Assembly: GCF_002906855.1 (NCBI RefSeq)
Contig: NZ_MINI01000028.1
Location: 1,488,001-1,552,000, forward strand
Direction: 5' to 3'
DNA: 64,000 nt
Source: Pseudomonas putida
Lineage (GTDB): Bacteria > Pseudomonadota > Gammaproteobacteria > Pseudomonadales > Pseudomonadaceae
Below, in pieces: positions 10,443 to 18,748 of this stretch. A model generated the notes under the pieces. That model had not been told where the DNA came from, made no database searches, and saw nothing but the letters and a program-made list of their open reading frames with translations. Position 1 is the stretch's first letter, and each line of letters starts with the position of its first letter. Made by a program: the position numbers and the translations under genes.

Positions 10443-10470
10443 GTACACAAATAAATATTTGTAATGTGTA
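10443..10470. promoter_or_regulatory. AT-rich palindromic island, candidate ccoN1 promoter region
   Basis: An AT-rich block in otherwise GC-rich DNA contains ACAAATA and TATTTGT separated by two bases, flanked by GTACAC and GTGTAC. It is the most promoter-like part of the 10292-10655 gap, but no -35/-10 pair with good spacing could be assigned. The rest of that stretch shows nothing recognisable apart from the hairpin at 10402. Confidence 0.35.
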
Positions 10471-10655
10471 CCGTTTTTCATCTTTTTCTGATCGATCGGT
10501 CAAGCTTTTTCCGGGGGCGGCATCAGGCTGTGCGCCGCGTCTGCTTCGGACCTTTCGGAGCGAAGCCCACTGTGGCAACAAGCTTAGTTCTGTTCGGAGG
10601 GGGTGCAAGGGAGGGGGGAGTGCGGAGGTAAGGCTGGTGTGTTGTGGTGGGGCGC

Positions 10656-10880
10656 AGATCGAGCGCCGCCCGCGCGGCGCATCGCGAGCTCTGCTCGCTC
10701 CTACGTTTGTTTTTGGCCAGTAACGCCTGTGACAGGCGCGCGCGACCGCCTTGTTGGTACGACGCGATATCGAGCCAGGCGCCAAGGCGTCCGCGCGCAA
10801 ATCCCCCAGGAACAATTGTCCCGAAACAAACGTAGGAGCGAGCAAAGCTCGCGATGCGCCGCGCGGGCGGCGCTCGATCT
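10656..10880. repeat. 225-bp element with 57-bp near-perfect terminal inverted repeats
   Basis: The left arm 10656-10712 and right arm 10824-10880 are reverse complements at 56 of 57 positions (the only mismatch is at the CTCTGCTCG/CGAGCAAAG position). The 111-base centre also shows partial pairing (GCGCGCGACCGCCTT against AAGGCGTCCGCGCGC). No transposase gene or target-site duplication was seen. It could be a MITE-like element or a paired long REP (BIME) and may separate the cco2 and cco1 transcripts. It starts 29 bases beyond the ccoP2 stop. Confidence 0.85.
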
Positions 10881-10908
10881 CACAGGCGCCGATTCTCTCT
10901 CGGCGAAC

Positions 10909-11850
10909 TCACTTGGCCTTCACCGCTTCAGCGGCGCCGTTCTGCGACAGGCTGTACACATAGGCTGCCAGCAGGTGCACCTTGTCATTGCCCTGGATCT
11001 CCGCCTGGGCCGGCATCTGCCCCTGGCGGCCGTAGCGAATGGTCTGCTGCAACTGGGCGAAGCTCGAACCATAGATGAACGCCTGCGGGTGGGTCAGGTT
11101 CGGCGCGCCCATTGCCGGAGTGCCTTTGCCTTCAGGCCCGTGGCAGGCCACGCAGTTGCTGGCGAAGAGTTCCTTGCCCTTGACCGGGTCGGCCTTGACC
11201 CCTTGCGGCAGGCTGCGGCCGTCGAGGTTGGTCAGCACGAACGCGGCGACATCCGCCACGCCTTGGTCGCCGATCACCTCGACCCACGCTGGCATCACGC
11301 CGTGGCGGCCATTCATGATCGAGGCCTTGATGGTCTCCGGCTCGCCGCCCCAACGCCAGTCCTTGTCGGTCAGGTTGGGGAAGCCGTAGGCGCCCTTGGC
11401 ATCCGAGCCGTGGCACACCGAGCAGTTGGAGGCGAACAGGCGGCTGCCCATTTTCAGCGCCTGTGGGTCCTTGGCCACTTCCTCGACCGGCATGGCGGCG
11501 TACTTGGCGAAGATCGGGCCGAACTTGGCGTCGGCCTTTTCCATCTCCTTCTGCCACTCGTTGGTACCGGTCCAGCCATTCTCGTAGCCCGGCAGGATGC
11601 CTTTCCAGTTGCCCAGGCCCGGGTACAGCACCAGGTAACCGGCACCGAACACCAAGGTGCCGACAAACAGCCAGAACCACCACTTGGGCAGCGGGTTGTC
11701 GTACTCCTCGATGCCATCGAAGCTGTGCCCCATGGTCTGGTCGGTGGTGCTGTTGCTCTGGCCCTTGCGGGTCGACAGCAACAGCCAGGCCAGGCCGATC
11801 AGGCTGCCGATGGTCAGTACGCTGACGTAGGTACTCCAGAAGGTGGTCAT
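10909..11850 (-). CDS. ccoP: cbb3-type cytochrome c oxidase subunit III (di-haem), copy 2
   Basis: 313-residue paralogue of the protein encoded at 7067-8047, with the same two-span N-terminus and two haem motifs (CSVCH and CVACH). The C-terminal haem domain is nearly identical to copy 1 up to LAAYVYSLS, after which the tails differ ([11 protein letters not shown] here). It overlaps ccoQ2 by four bases. As in P. aeruginosa, this second operon lies upstream of the first on the same strand, behind an ANR box, so it is likely the low-oxygen-induced oxidase. Confidence 0.96.
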   Translation of the reverse strand: MTTFWSTYVSVLTIGSLIGLAWLLLSTRKGQSNSTTDQTMGHSFDGIEEYDNPLPKWWFWLFVGTLVFGAGYLVLYPGLGNWKGILPGYENGWTGTNEWQKEMEKADAKFGPIFAKYAAMPVEEVAKDPQALKMGSRLFASNCSVCHGSDAKGAYGFPNLTDKDWRWGGEPETIKASIMNGRHGVMPAWVEVIGDQGVADVAAFVLTNLDGRSLPQGVKADPVKGKELFASNCVACHGPEGKGTPAMGAPNLTHPQAFIYGSSFAQLQQTIRYGRQGQMPAQAEIQGNDKVHLLAAYVYSLSQNGAAEAVKAK

Positions 11851-12053
11851 TGCGCTTTGCTCCTCACAGCCGCAGTCATGGCAGCAGGTTCCTGCCCGGC
11901 GGGGGGCAGGCGGTCGTCGACGAAGGGCAGCAGGCGCGCTTCGGCGAAATCATGGTCGCGGCGACGGTTGAATACCCACAGTGAGAGGCCGATGAAGGCG
12001 ATCATCACTACCAGGGTGCCCAGGCCACGGATCATGCCGATGTCCATTTCCAT
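11847..12053 (-). CDS. ccoQ: cbb3-type cytochrome oxidase subunit CcoQ, copy 2
   Basis: 68-residue single-span subunit ([20 protein letters not shown]) with the conserved [14 protein letters not shown] tail. The start is taken at 12053, preceded by GAGGTAACC; the internal ATG at 12047 is an alternative. It lies five bases after ccoO2 and overlaps ccoP2 by four bases. Its C-terminal tail is unlike that of copy 1. Confidence 0.92.
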   Translation of the reverse strand: MEMDIGMIRGLGTLVVMIAFIGLSLWVFNRRRDHDFAEARLLPFVDDRLPPAGQEPAAMTAAVRSKAQ

Positions 12054-12058
12054 GGTGG

Positions 12059-12667
12059 TTACCTCTTGTTCTTGATCGCGGTGCCAAGCACCTGCAGGTA
12101 GGCGACCAGGGCGTCCATTTCGGTCTTGCCCTTGACGGCGTCACGGGCGCCGGCAATGTCTTCGTCGGTGTACGGCACGCCCAGGGTGCGCAGGGTGCGC
12201 ATCTTGGTGTCGGTGTGGCTGTTGTCGACCTTTTCGGCGACCAGCCACGGGTACGACGGCATCTTCGATTCCGGTACCACGTTGCGCGGGTTGTACAGGT
12301 GCGCGCGGTGCCAGTCGTCCGAGTAGCGGCCGCCGACGCGGGCCAGGTCCGGCCCGGTGCGCTTGGAGCCCCACAGGAACGGGTGGTCCCAGACACTTTC
12401 GCCGGCGACCGAGTAGTGGCCGTAGCGTTCGGTTTCGGCGCGGAACGGGCGGATCATCTGCGAGTGGCAGCCAACGCAGCCTTCGCGGATGTAAATATCG
12501 CGGCCTTCCAGTTGCAGCGCGGTGTAGGGCTTCATGCCTTCGACCGGCTTGTTGGTGACGTCCTGGAAGAACAACGGGACGATCTGGGTCAGGCCGCCGA
12601 TGCTCACGGCAAACACCATCAGCAGGGCCAGCAGGCCGACGTTTTTCTCGATGACTTCATGTTTCAT
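12059..12667 (-). CDS. ccoO: cbb3-type cytochrome c oxidase subunit II (mono-haem), copy 2
   Basis: 202-residue monohaem cytochrome c, the paralogue of 8241-8849. It carries the CVGCH haem motif and the [10 protein letters not shown] distal segment. From about residue 25 to 150 it is almost identical to copy 1, while the anchor and the segment around [13 protein letters not shown] differ. Thirteen bases separate it from ccoN2. Confidence 0.96.
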   Translation of the reverse strand: MKHEVIEKNVGLLALLMVFAVSIGGLTQIVPLFFQDVTNKPVEGMKPYTALQLEGRDIYIREGCVGCHSQMIRPFRAETERYGHYSVAGESVWDHPFLWGSKRTGPDLARVGGRYSDDWHRAHLYNPRNVVPESKMPSYPWLVAEKVDNSHTDTKMRTLRTLGVPYTDEDIAGARDAVKGKTEMDALVAYLQVLGTAIKNKR

Positions 12668-12680
12668 CAGGCAGGTCTCC

Positions 12681-14105
<1,425 letters not shown>

Positions 14106-14156
14106 GTATGGGTTCCCATCCACGGTTATTTTGGCAGGCTTTACAGCGAGGCAAGC

Positions 14157-14849
14157 ATGAGTAATGGGCAAAGTGCCGGTATTGACGGGGATCAATGGGC
14201 GCAAGTCGGAAATGTCCCAGGCTTGCGCTGCGATCCTCCGCGAAATGGAGGGGAAGGGCGTGCGTCCGCGTGCCTGATCCTGGCCCACGGCGCAGGTGCG
14301 CCGATGGACAGCGAGTTCATGATTGAGATGGCGCAAAGGCTGGCGGCGCTTGGGGTTGGGGTGGTTCGCTTCGAGTTTCCCTATATGGCCGAGCGGCGCA
14401 ACGGCGGCGGCAAACGGCCGCCCAATCCGCAGAAGGTGCTGCTGGAATGCTGGCGCGAGATGTATAGGCAGGTGCGACCTTTGGTCACGGGCAGGCTGGC
14501 CATTGGCGGCAAGTCGATGGGGGGGCGCATGGCCAGCCTGCTGGCCGATGAATTGGGGGCTGATGCGCTGGTGTGCCTGGGGTATCCGTTCTATGCGGTG
14601 GGCAAGCCGGAGAAGCCTCGGGTCGAGCACCTGGCCGAGCTGAAGACGCGCACGTTGATCGTGCAGGGAGAGCGCGATGCGCTGGGCAATCGGGAGGCGG
14701 TGGAGAGGTATGCGCTGTCACCGGCGATCGAGGTGAGCTGGCTGGTGGCGGGGGATCATGACCTGAAGCCGCTGAAGGCTTCGGGGTTCAGCCATGAGCA
14801 GCACTTGCAGGCGGCGGCTGAAAAGGTGGCGGGTTTCCTGAAGGAGTGA
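14157..14849 (+). CDS. Alpha/beta hydrolase of the KANL3/Tex30 type
   Basis: 230-residue cytoplasmic alpha/beta-hydrolase. The motif [12 protein letters not shown] forms the oxyanion region, [11 protein letters not shown] carries the nucleophile serine (GxSxG variant), [11 protein letters not shown] supplies the acidic residue, and GDHDLKP the histidine. Family members are uncharacterised esterases or peptidase-like hydrolases. The ATG at 14157 has GAGG five bases upstream, but the first 40 residues are poorly conserved in appearance and contain the ANR box of ccoN2, so a later start is possible. It diverges from ccoN2 and converges on ppnP. Confidence 0.82.
   Translation: MSNGQSAGIDGDQWAQVGNVPGLRCDPPRNGGEGRASACLILAHGAGAPMDSEFMIEMAQRLAALGVGVVRFEFPYMAERRNGGGKRPPNPQKVLLECWREMYRQVRPLVTGRLAIGGKSMGGRMASLLADELGADALVCLGYPFYAVGKPEKPRVEHLAELKTRTLIVQGERDALGNREAVERYALSPAIEVSWLVAGDHDLKPLKASGFSHEQHLQAAAEKVAGFLKE
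14182..14195 (-). promoter_or_regulatory. ANR/FNR box upstream of ccoN2
   Basis: TTGAC-GGGG-ATCAA, an essentially perfect ANR site, 77 bases before the ccoN2 start codon. It lies inside the proposed 5' coding sequence of the divergent hydrolase (codons around Ile-Asp-Gly-Asp-Gln), so either the site serves two overlapping genes or the hydrolase starts further in. Confidence 0.85.
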
Positions 14850-14858
14850 TGTTGGCTT

Positions 14859-14893
14859 CTTCGCGGGGCAAGTCGGATCGCCGCCCCGCGAAG
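14859..14893. repeat. REP hairpin between convergent hydrolase and ppnP
   Basis: CTTCGCGGGGC (14859-14869) pairs perfectly with GCCCCGCGAAG (14883-14893). The first 26 bases match the unit at 6969. The hairpin sits 10 bases past the hydrolase stop and probably acts as a bidirectional transcript end. Confidence 0.8.
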
Positions 14894-14913
14894 GGGCCGG
14901 TACAGGCTGGCGC

Positions 14914-15198
14914 TTAGTCGCGGTACTCGCACAGGTAGGCGGTATCCACTTTCACCTGCAGCTGGAACTTGCTGTCGGCCGGCACGTTGAACTTGTCGCC
15001 AGCGTTGAAGGTTTCCCAGTTGTCGCTGCCCGGCAGCTTCACGGTCAGGGCACCGGAAACCACATGCATGATTTCACGCTTGGCGGTGCCGAACTCGTAT
15101 TCGCCCGGGGCCATCACGCCCACGGTGGCAGGGCCTTCTGCGCCAGTAAAGGCGATCGACTTGACGGTGCCGTTGAAGTACTCGTTGACCTGGAACAT
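14914..15198 (-). CDS. ppnP: Pyrimidine/purine nucleoside phosphorylase PpnP (DUF1255)
   Basis: 94-residue single-domain cupin. The whole sequence from [17 protein letters not shown] to YLCEYRD fits the YaiE/PpnP family, which phosphorolyses several nucleosides to the base and ribose-1-phosphate. [20 protein letters not shown] and the [10 protein letters not shown] segment form the cupin strands. The start is taken at the ATG at 15198; the longer in-frame extension to 15267 does not look like this family. Confidence 0.93.
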   Translation of the reverse strand: MFQVNEYFNGTVKSIAFTGAEGPATVGVMAPGEYEFGTAKREIMHVVSGALTVKLPGSDNWETFNAGDKFNVPADSKFQLQVKVDTAYLCEYRD

Positions 15199-15273
15199 GG
15201 GCGACTCCTGAAAGAAGGGGGGTGAAAAAGGGCTGGCCAGTATGCCCAAGCCCATTCGCTCCGTCATCTGCTT

Positions 15274-15825
15274 TCAAGTGTCGTTCGCGGGCAGGCTCAA
15301 GGGCAGCAGGCGTGCGGTGTTGCGCGCATCCTCCAGGGCTCGGTGCTGCTGCCCGCAGAAGTGCATGCCCGCCAGCTGCAGCGCGCCATTGAGCCCGGTC
15401 GGGCGCTGCAGGTGGCGAGCCTTGGCGAAGCGCTGCTTGAGGTTGATGTGCGGCAGCTCGCGCAGCAGGCTGTCGACCTCATGCTGGCGCCATTCCTGCA
15501 ACAGCTGCTGGCGGTCGTAGTCGCCCCAGCTGACCCAGGCCTGCAACTGCCCGCGGTGGTGCCCCAGCCAACGTTCGAAACGCGCCCACACTTCGGGGAA
15601 GGCCGCAGCGCTGTCGACGCTGGCCTGGCTTATGTGCGTCAGCTCGCGGCAGAACGGCGTCAGCTGCGGCCGTCGCCGAGGCCGCACGAAGCGCTGGAAG
15701 TGGTCCACTTCACGGCCTTCGCGGGTTACCAGGCTGGCGCCAATTTCAATGATTTCCATCTCCGTGACCGGCCAGCCACCGTCATCGGTGGTGGCTTCCA
15801 GGTCGATCACCAACCAGTGGCCCAT
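15274..15825 (-). CDS. DEDDh-family 3'-5' exonuclease (ERI-1/KapD-like)
   Basis: 183-residue exonuclease. The first acidic pair is in WLVIDLEATT (residues about 4-13), the third acidic residue in SWGDYDRQQL, and the final His-Asp pair in HRALEDARNTA, giving the DEDDh set. QLTPFCRELTHI is typical of the ERI-1/KapD branch, which includes small-RNA-trimming enzymes. The start ATG at 15825 follows GAGGGAG; an in-frame ATG at 15843 is an alternative. The upstream frame to 16080 is antisense to the next gene and is not counted. Confidence 0.88.
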   Translation of the reverse strand: MGHWLVIDLEATTDDGGWPVTEMEIIEIGASLVTREGREVDHFQRFVRPRRRPQLTPFCRELTHISQASVDSAAAFPEVWARFERWLGHHRGQLQAWVSWGDYDRQQLLQEWRQHEVDSLLRELPHINLKQRFAKARHLQRPTGLNGALQLAGMHFCGQQHRALEDARNTARLLPLSLPANDT

Positions 15826-15988
15826 ACCAGGCTCCCTCGCCATACATGCCAAAGCAGCGTAGCCAATGTCTGGCCACACGGCATCCCCTGGCAAAATGCC
15901 CTCACTTTGGCATAACCAGCAGTTGTGCCATGCCAGGAAAACGCCTAGCTTAAGCGCATCCAGGTATGAACCGTGATGAGCGTCCGCT

Positions 15989-16789
15989 TTGACTCCAGCG
16001 CCCGGCCTGAAGGTAATCTCCACCCTGATGATGCTTGCTGCAGCCTGGCTGGCGGTGCCGGCGTGGGCTGCCGACGCCATCGACGTGAAGATCGGCGCCG
16101 CGCATTTCCCGCCTTATACCGTGCGCCCGGAGCAGGGTGCCGACACCGGTTTGCTGCCCCAGCTGGTCGAGGCGCTGAACCGCTTGCAGCCCGACTACCA
16201 CTTCGTCCTGGTGCCCACCTCCATTCAGCGGCGCTTTGGTGATTTCCAGCAAGGCCGCACCGACATGGCGATCTTCGAGAACCCCGAATGGGGCTGGCAG
16301 CAGATTCCGCACCAGACGGTGGACATGGGCCTGGAGGATGCCGAAGTGTTCGTCGCCAGAAAGCTCAATGGCCGTGACCAGCATTACTTCGACAGCCTGG
16401 GTGGCAAGCGCCTGGCGCTGTTCAACGGCTATCACTACGCCTTCGCCAACTTCAACCCTGACCCCAACTACCTGCGCAAGGCCTACAACGCGACGCTCAC
16501 TTATTCCCATGACAGCAACCTGCTCATGGTTCAGGCTGGCCGTGCCGACATTGCCCTGGTAACGCGCTCGTACCTGAGCGACTTCCTGGCCCGCAACCCC
16601 GACAGCCTCAATCAGCTGATCGCCTCGCAGCGCATCGATCAGGTCTACCACCACTATGCCTTGCTGCGTCCCGGTGCCCCGATCACCGATCAGAAGTTCG
16701 CCGAGCTGCTGCGCTACCTGCGCGACACGGGCGAATTGACGCGCATCTTCCAGCCCTACCGGATCACCGTCGCCGCGCCGAACGACTAA
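15989..16789 (+). CDS. Periplasmic solute-binding protein (SBP_bac_3 family)
   Basis: 266-residue secreted protein with a signal peptide ending near AVPAWAAD (residue 28) and a two-lobed SBP_bac_3 fold (KIGAAHFPPYTV near the start of the mature protein, GRTDMAIFENPEW, GRADIALVTRSYL). Family members bind amino acids or act as sensory receptors. No permease or ATPase genes adjoin it. The start used is TTG at 15989, since the next in-frame ATG (16028) would leave a signal peptide with no positive charge. Its stop codon TAA is the first part of the PvdS box for the next gene. Confidence 0.8.
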   Translation: MTPAPGLKVISTLMMLAAAWLAVPAWAADAIDVKIGAAHFPPYTVRPEQGADTGLLPQLVEALNRLQPDYHFVLVPTSIQRRFGDFQQGRTDMAIFENPEWGWQQIPHQTVDMGLEDAEVFVARKLNGRDQHYFDSLGGKRLALFNGYHYAFANFNPDPNYLRKAYNATLTYSHDSNLLMVQAGRADIALVTRSYLSDFLARNPDSLNQLIASQRIDQVYHHYALLRPGAPITDQKFAELLRYLRDTGELTRIFQPYRITVAAPND

Positions 16790-16810
16790 ATTCCCCGGGT
16801 ATGGGCGCGT
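16787..16810 (+). promoter_or_regulatory. PvdS/PfrI-dependent promoter (iron-starvation box) for the acetylase gene
   Basis: TAAAT at 16787-16791, 16 bases, then CGT at 16808-16810: a perfect match to the PvdS consensus TAAAT-N16-CGT. It overlaps the stop codon of the upstream gene and lies 45 bases before the next start codon. Confidence 0.88.
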
Positions 16811-16854
16811 CATCAGAGGTGAGCCTTTCTTTCATTCTTTCGTGAGCCAAGACC

Positions 16855-17868
16855 ATGCCGTTCGATGCCGCTTCGCAGCCTCTGTCTTTACCCCGCTGGC
16901 GCAGCCTCGATGCCGAGGAGGATGACAGTCGGTTGAGCCTGACCCTTGACGGGCGGCCATTGATCCAGCTGCGTCTGGAGCCAGGCGAAACGCTGCAAGT
17001 GTATGTCCAAAGCCTCTGCTCGGAGCGAGCGCAGCAGGCGTTGTGGGCTGCCTGCTATTGGCTGCTGTCCCGCGATCCTGCTCGCCAGCGCCTTGCCGTG
17101 CATCTGCCTTCCAGTGTGCCGCAAGCTTTGGCCAGCGGTTTGTTGCTGGCCGGCGAAGTCGCCAGCGTCTACCTGTGCGAGCGCGCATTGTTCTGGCAGT
17201 TGCCGCAGCCGTGGCTGGGCAGTTCGAGTGGCGGTGTCTACCCGCAGCAGATGCAGTTCAGTGACGGCAAGCGCCATCCGCGCCGGGCTCCCAAGCCGCG
17301 TGGCGAGGTGTATCGCCGCTTCGATGCGCGGCTGGGTGCCTGGGTGTCGTTGCGCACCCTGGAAATCGACCAGGACCTCGAGCGTTTCAACCGCTGGCAG
17401 AACAACCCGCGGGTGGAGAAGTTCTGGCAGGAAGCGGGTTCACTGGAGCAGCACCGCGAGTACCTGGCCAAGCTGGAGGCCGACCCGCATACCCTGACCC
17501 TGATCGGCTGTTTTGATGATCAGCCATTTGCCTACTTCGAAGCGTACTGGGCCAAGGAGGATCGCATTGCGCCGTTCTACCCGGCCGATGATTACGACCG
17601 TGGCATCCACATGCTGGTGGGGGAGGAGACGCACCGTGGCCCGCACAAGGTCGCCAGCTGGCTTTCGGCACTGGTGCACTACTTGTTCCTGGATGACCCG
17701 CGCACCCAGCGGGTGGTGGCTGAGCCCCGTGCCGACAACGGCAAGATGATCGGCTACATGCACGATCAGTGCTTCCATTGCGACAAGGAATTCGACTTCC
17801 CGCACAAGCGCGCGGCACTGATGATCCTGGGGCGGGAGCGGTTCTTCGATCGCTGCAAATTGGTCTGA
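16855..17868 (+). CDS. GNAT-family siderophore acetyltransferase (PvdYII / IucB / AlcB type)
   Basis: 337-residue protein whose C-terminal half (about 155-337) is the siderophore-biosynthesis acetylase domain of IucB, RhbD and AlcB. Telling segments are FNRWQNNPRVEKFWQE, IGCFDDQPFAYFEAYWAKED, GIHMLVGEETHRGPHK and RVVAEPRADNGKMIGYM. PvdYII, which acetylates N5-hydroxyornithine for some pyoverdines, is the closest functional model known to me. The N-terminal 150 residues look like a degenerate accessory domain. The perfect PvdS box upstream and the neighbouring pfrI and pvdL place it in the pyoverdine regulon. The exact acyl donor and acceptor are inferred. Confidence 0.87.
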   Translation: MPFDAASQPLSLPRWRSLDAEEDDSRLSLTLDGRPLIQLRLEPGETLQVYVQSLCSERAQQALWAACYWLLSRDPARQRLAVHLPSSVPQALASGLLLAGEVASVYLCERALFWQLPQPWLGSSSGGVYPQQMQFSDGKRHPRRAPKPRGEVYRRFDARLGAWVSLRTLEIDQDLERFNRWQNNPRVEKFWQEAGSLEQHREYLAKLEADPHTLTLIGCFDDQPFAYFEAYWAKEDRIAPFYPADDYDRGIHMLVGEETHRGPHKVASWLSALVHYLFLDDPRTQRVVAEPRADNGKMIGYMHDQCFHCDKEFDFPHKRAALMILGRERFFDRCKLV

Positions 17869-17869
17869 G

Positions 17870-17918
17870 TCCGCATCGCCTGCTTCGCGGGGTAAGCCCG
17901 CGAAGCAGGCGACGCGGA
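17870..17918. terminator. 22-bp stem hairpin between convergent acetylase and pfrI
   Basis: The arm 17870-17891 (starting TCCGCATCGCC, ending TTCGCGGG) pairs with 17897-17918 with a single mismatch over 22 positions and a 5-base loop. It lies between converging genes and is REP-like (TTCGCGGGGTAAGCCCGCGAA). There is no U-tract, so it may be a bidirectional transcript-end structure. Confidence 0.75.
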
Positions 17919-17922
17919 TGTA

Positions 17923-18453
17923 TCAGGCTTGTCGGTTGGCGGTCTTGCGGCAGTGCACCAGCGCATCGCGAATCATGAAGTTGACCAGGGTCGGCGACAC
18001 GCCCAGTTCCTTGGCGATGTCCTTCTGCGGCACACCGTGCAGGCGGTACATCTCGAAGGCATAGCGGGTGCGTTGCGGCAGTTCGTTGAGCGCCTCGGCG
18101 ATGTGCTCGAGCGCAGCCAGGTTGATGTGCGTGGCCTCGGGCGAAGCGTTCGGGATGACCACGTTCAGGCCTTCCTCTTCGCTGCCGGAATACTTCAGCT
18201 CCATCGCCTGCTTGCGGTAATGGTCGATGGCCAGGTTGCGCACGATCTGGAACAGGTAGCTGAGCTGCGCCTTGAACGACGAGGTGATCTGCGGGGCGGC
18301 GCTGAGCCGGAAGAAGGCATCCTGCACCACGTCCTCGGCGCGCGAGCGGCAGCCGGTGATGCGGGCTGCGATCTTGACCAAAATACTGCGATTGTTGACG
18401 AATGCCTGGAGTAATGGTGAATCGCACTTACTTGTGGATAGTTGTTCCGCCAT
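17923..18453 (-). CDS. pfrI: Iron-starvation ECF sigma factor PvdS/PfrI
   Basis: 176-residue ECF sigma-70 factor. Region 2 is in RSRAEDVVQDAFFRLSAA and SYLFQIVRNLAIDHYRKQA; region 4 is in LPQRTRYAFEMYRLHG and QKDIAKELGVSPTLVNFMIRD. This subfamily (PvdS, PbrA, PfrI) directs RNA polymerase to pyoverdine genes through the TAAAT-N16-CGT box, and is itself repressed by Fur with iron. The ATG at 18453 has AAGGTG nine bases upstream; the longer frame to 18549 would include the Fur box and is rejected. It diverges from pvdL, as in P. putida KT2440, where the pvdS orthologue is called pfrI. Confidence 0.95.
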   Translation of the reverse strand: MAEQLSTSKCDSPLLQAFVNNRSILVKIAARITGCRSRAEDVVQDAFFRLSAAPQITSSFKAQLSYLFQIVRNLAIDHYRKQAMELKYSGSEEEGLNVVIPNASPEATHINLAALEHIAEALNELPQRTRYAFEMYRLHGVPQKDIAKELGVSPTLVNFMIRDALVHCRKTANRQA

Positions 18454-18528
18454 GGAAATCACCTTGTCTCGGAGGGGGAAGGGAGCACCCCATTTGGGGA
18501 AGCTTCCTACGACGTGCGACAAACTATT

Positions 18529-18547
18529 CAGAATGATAATGATTGTC
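18529..18547 (-). promoter_or_regulatory. Fur box upstream of pfrI
   Basis: The 19-mer reads CAGAATGATAATGATTGTC, 15 of 19 identities to the GATAATGATAATCATTATC consensus, with AATGATAAT intact. It is 76 bases upstream of the pfrI start codon and should make pfrI iron-repressed. Confidence 0.85.
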
Positions 18548-18634
18548 AAATACGAAAGTTAATGAGTTTCTATTAGTTTAAGTTCTAAGCAGAATGGCGC
18601 GACGCATTTCAACTTGCGCCCCCGCTCACACCGC

Positions 18635-18658
18635 TAATTTCCCGCCGCGCCCATCCGT
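18635..18658 (+). promoter_or_regulatory. PvdS/PfrI-dependent promoter of pvdL (variant box)
   Basis: TAATT at 18635-18639, 16 bases, then CGT at 18656-18658. It differs from TAAAT-N16-CGT at one position but has the exact spacing and lies 91 bases before the pvdL ATG in the divergent pfrI-pvdL interval. Confidence 0.75.
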
Positions 18659-18748
18659 TCCCCTGTGTATATCCGGCCGCTGCCGCTGCCCGCCGACCTT
18701 GTGCGGGGCAGCCAGCCCGACTCAACCAGACACTGGCAGGAACTCCCC

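Noticed and set aside
10656..10880. Complete insertion sequence
   Set aside because: No transposase frame, and no target duplication could be seen at the two ends.
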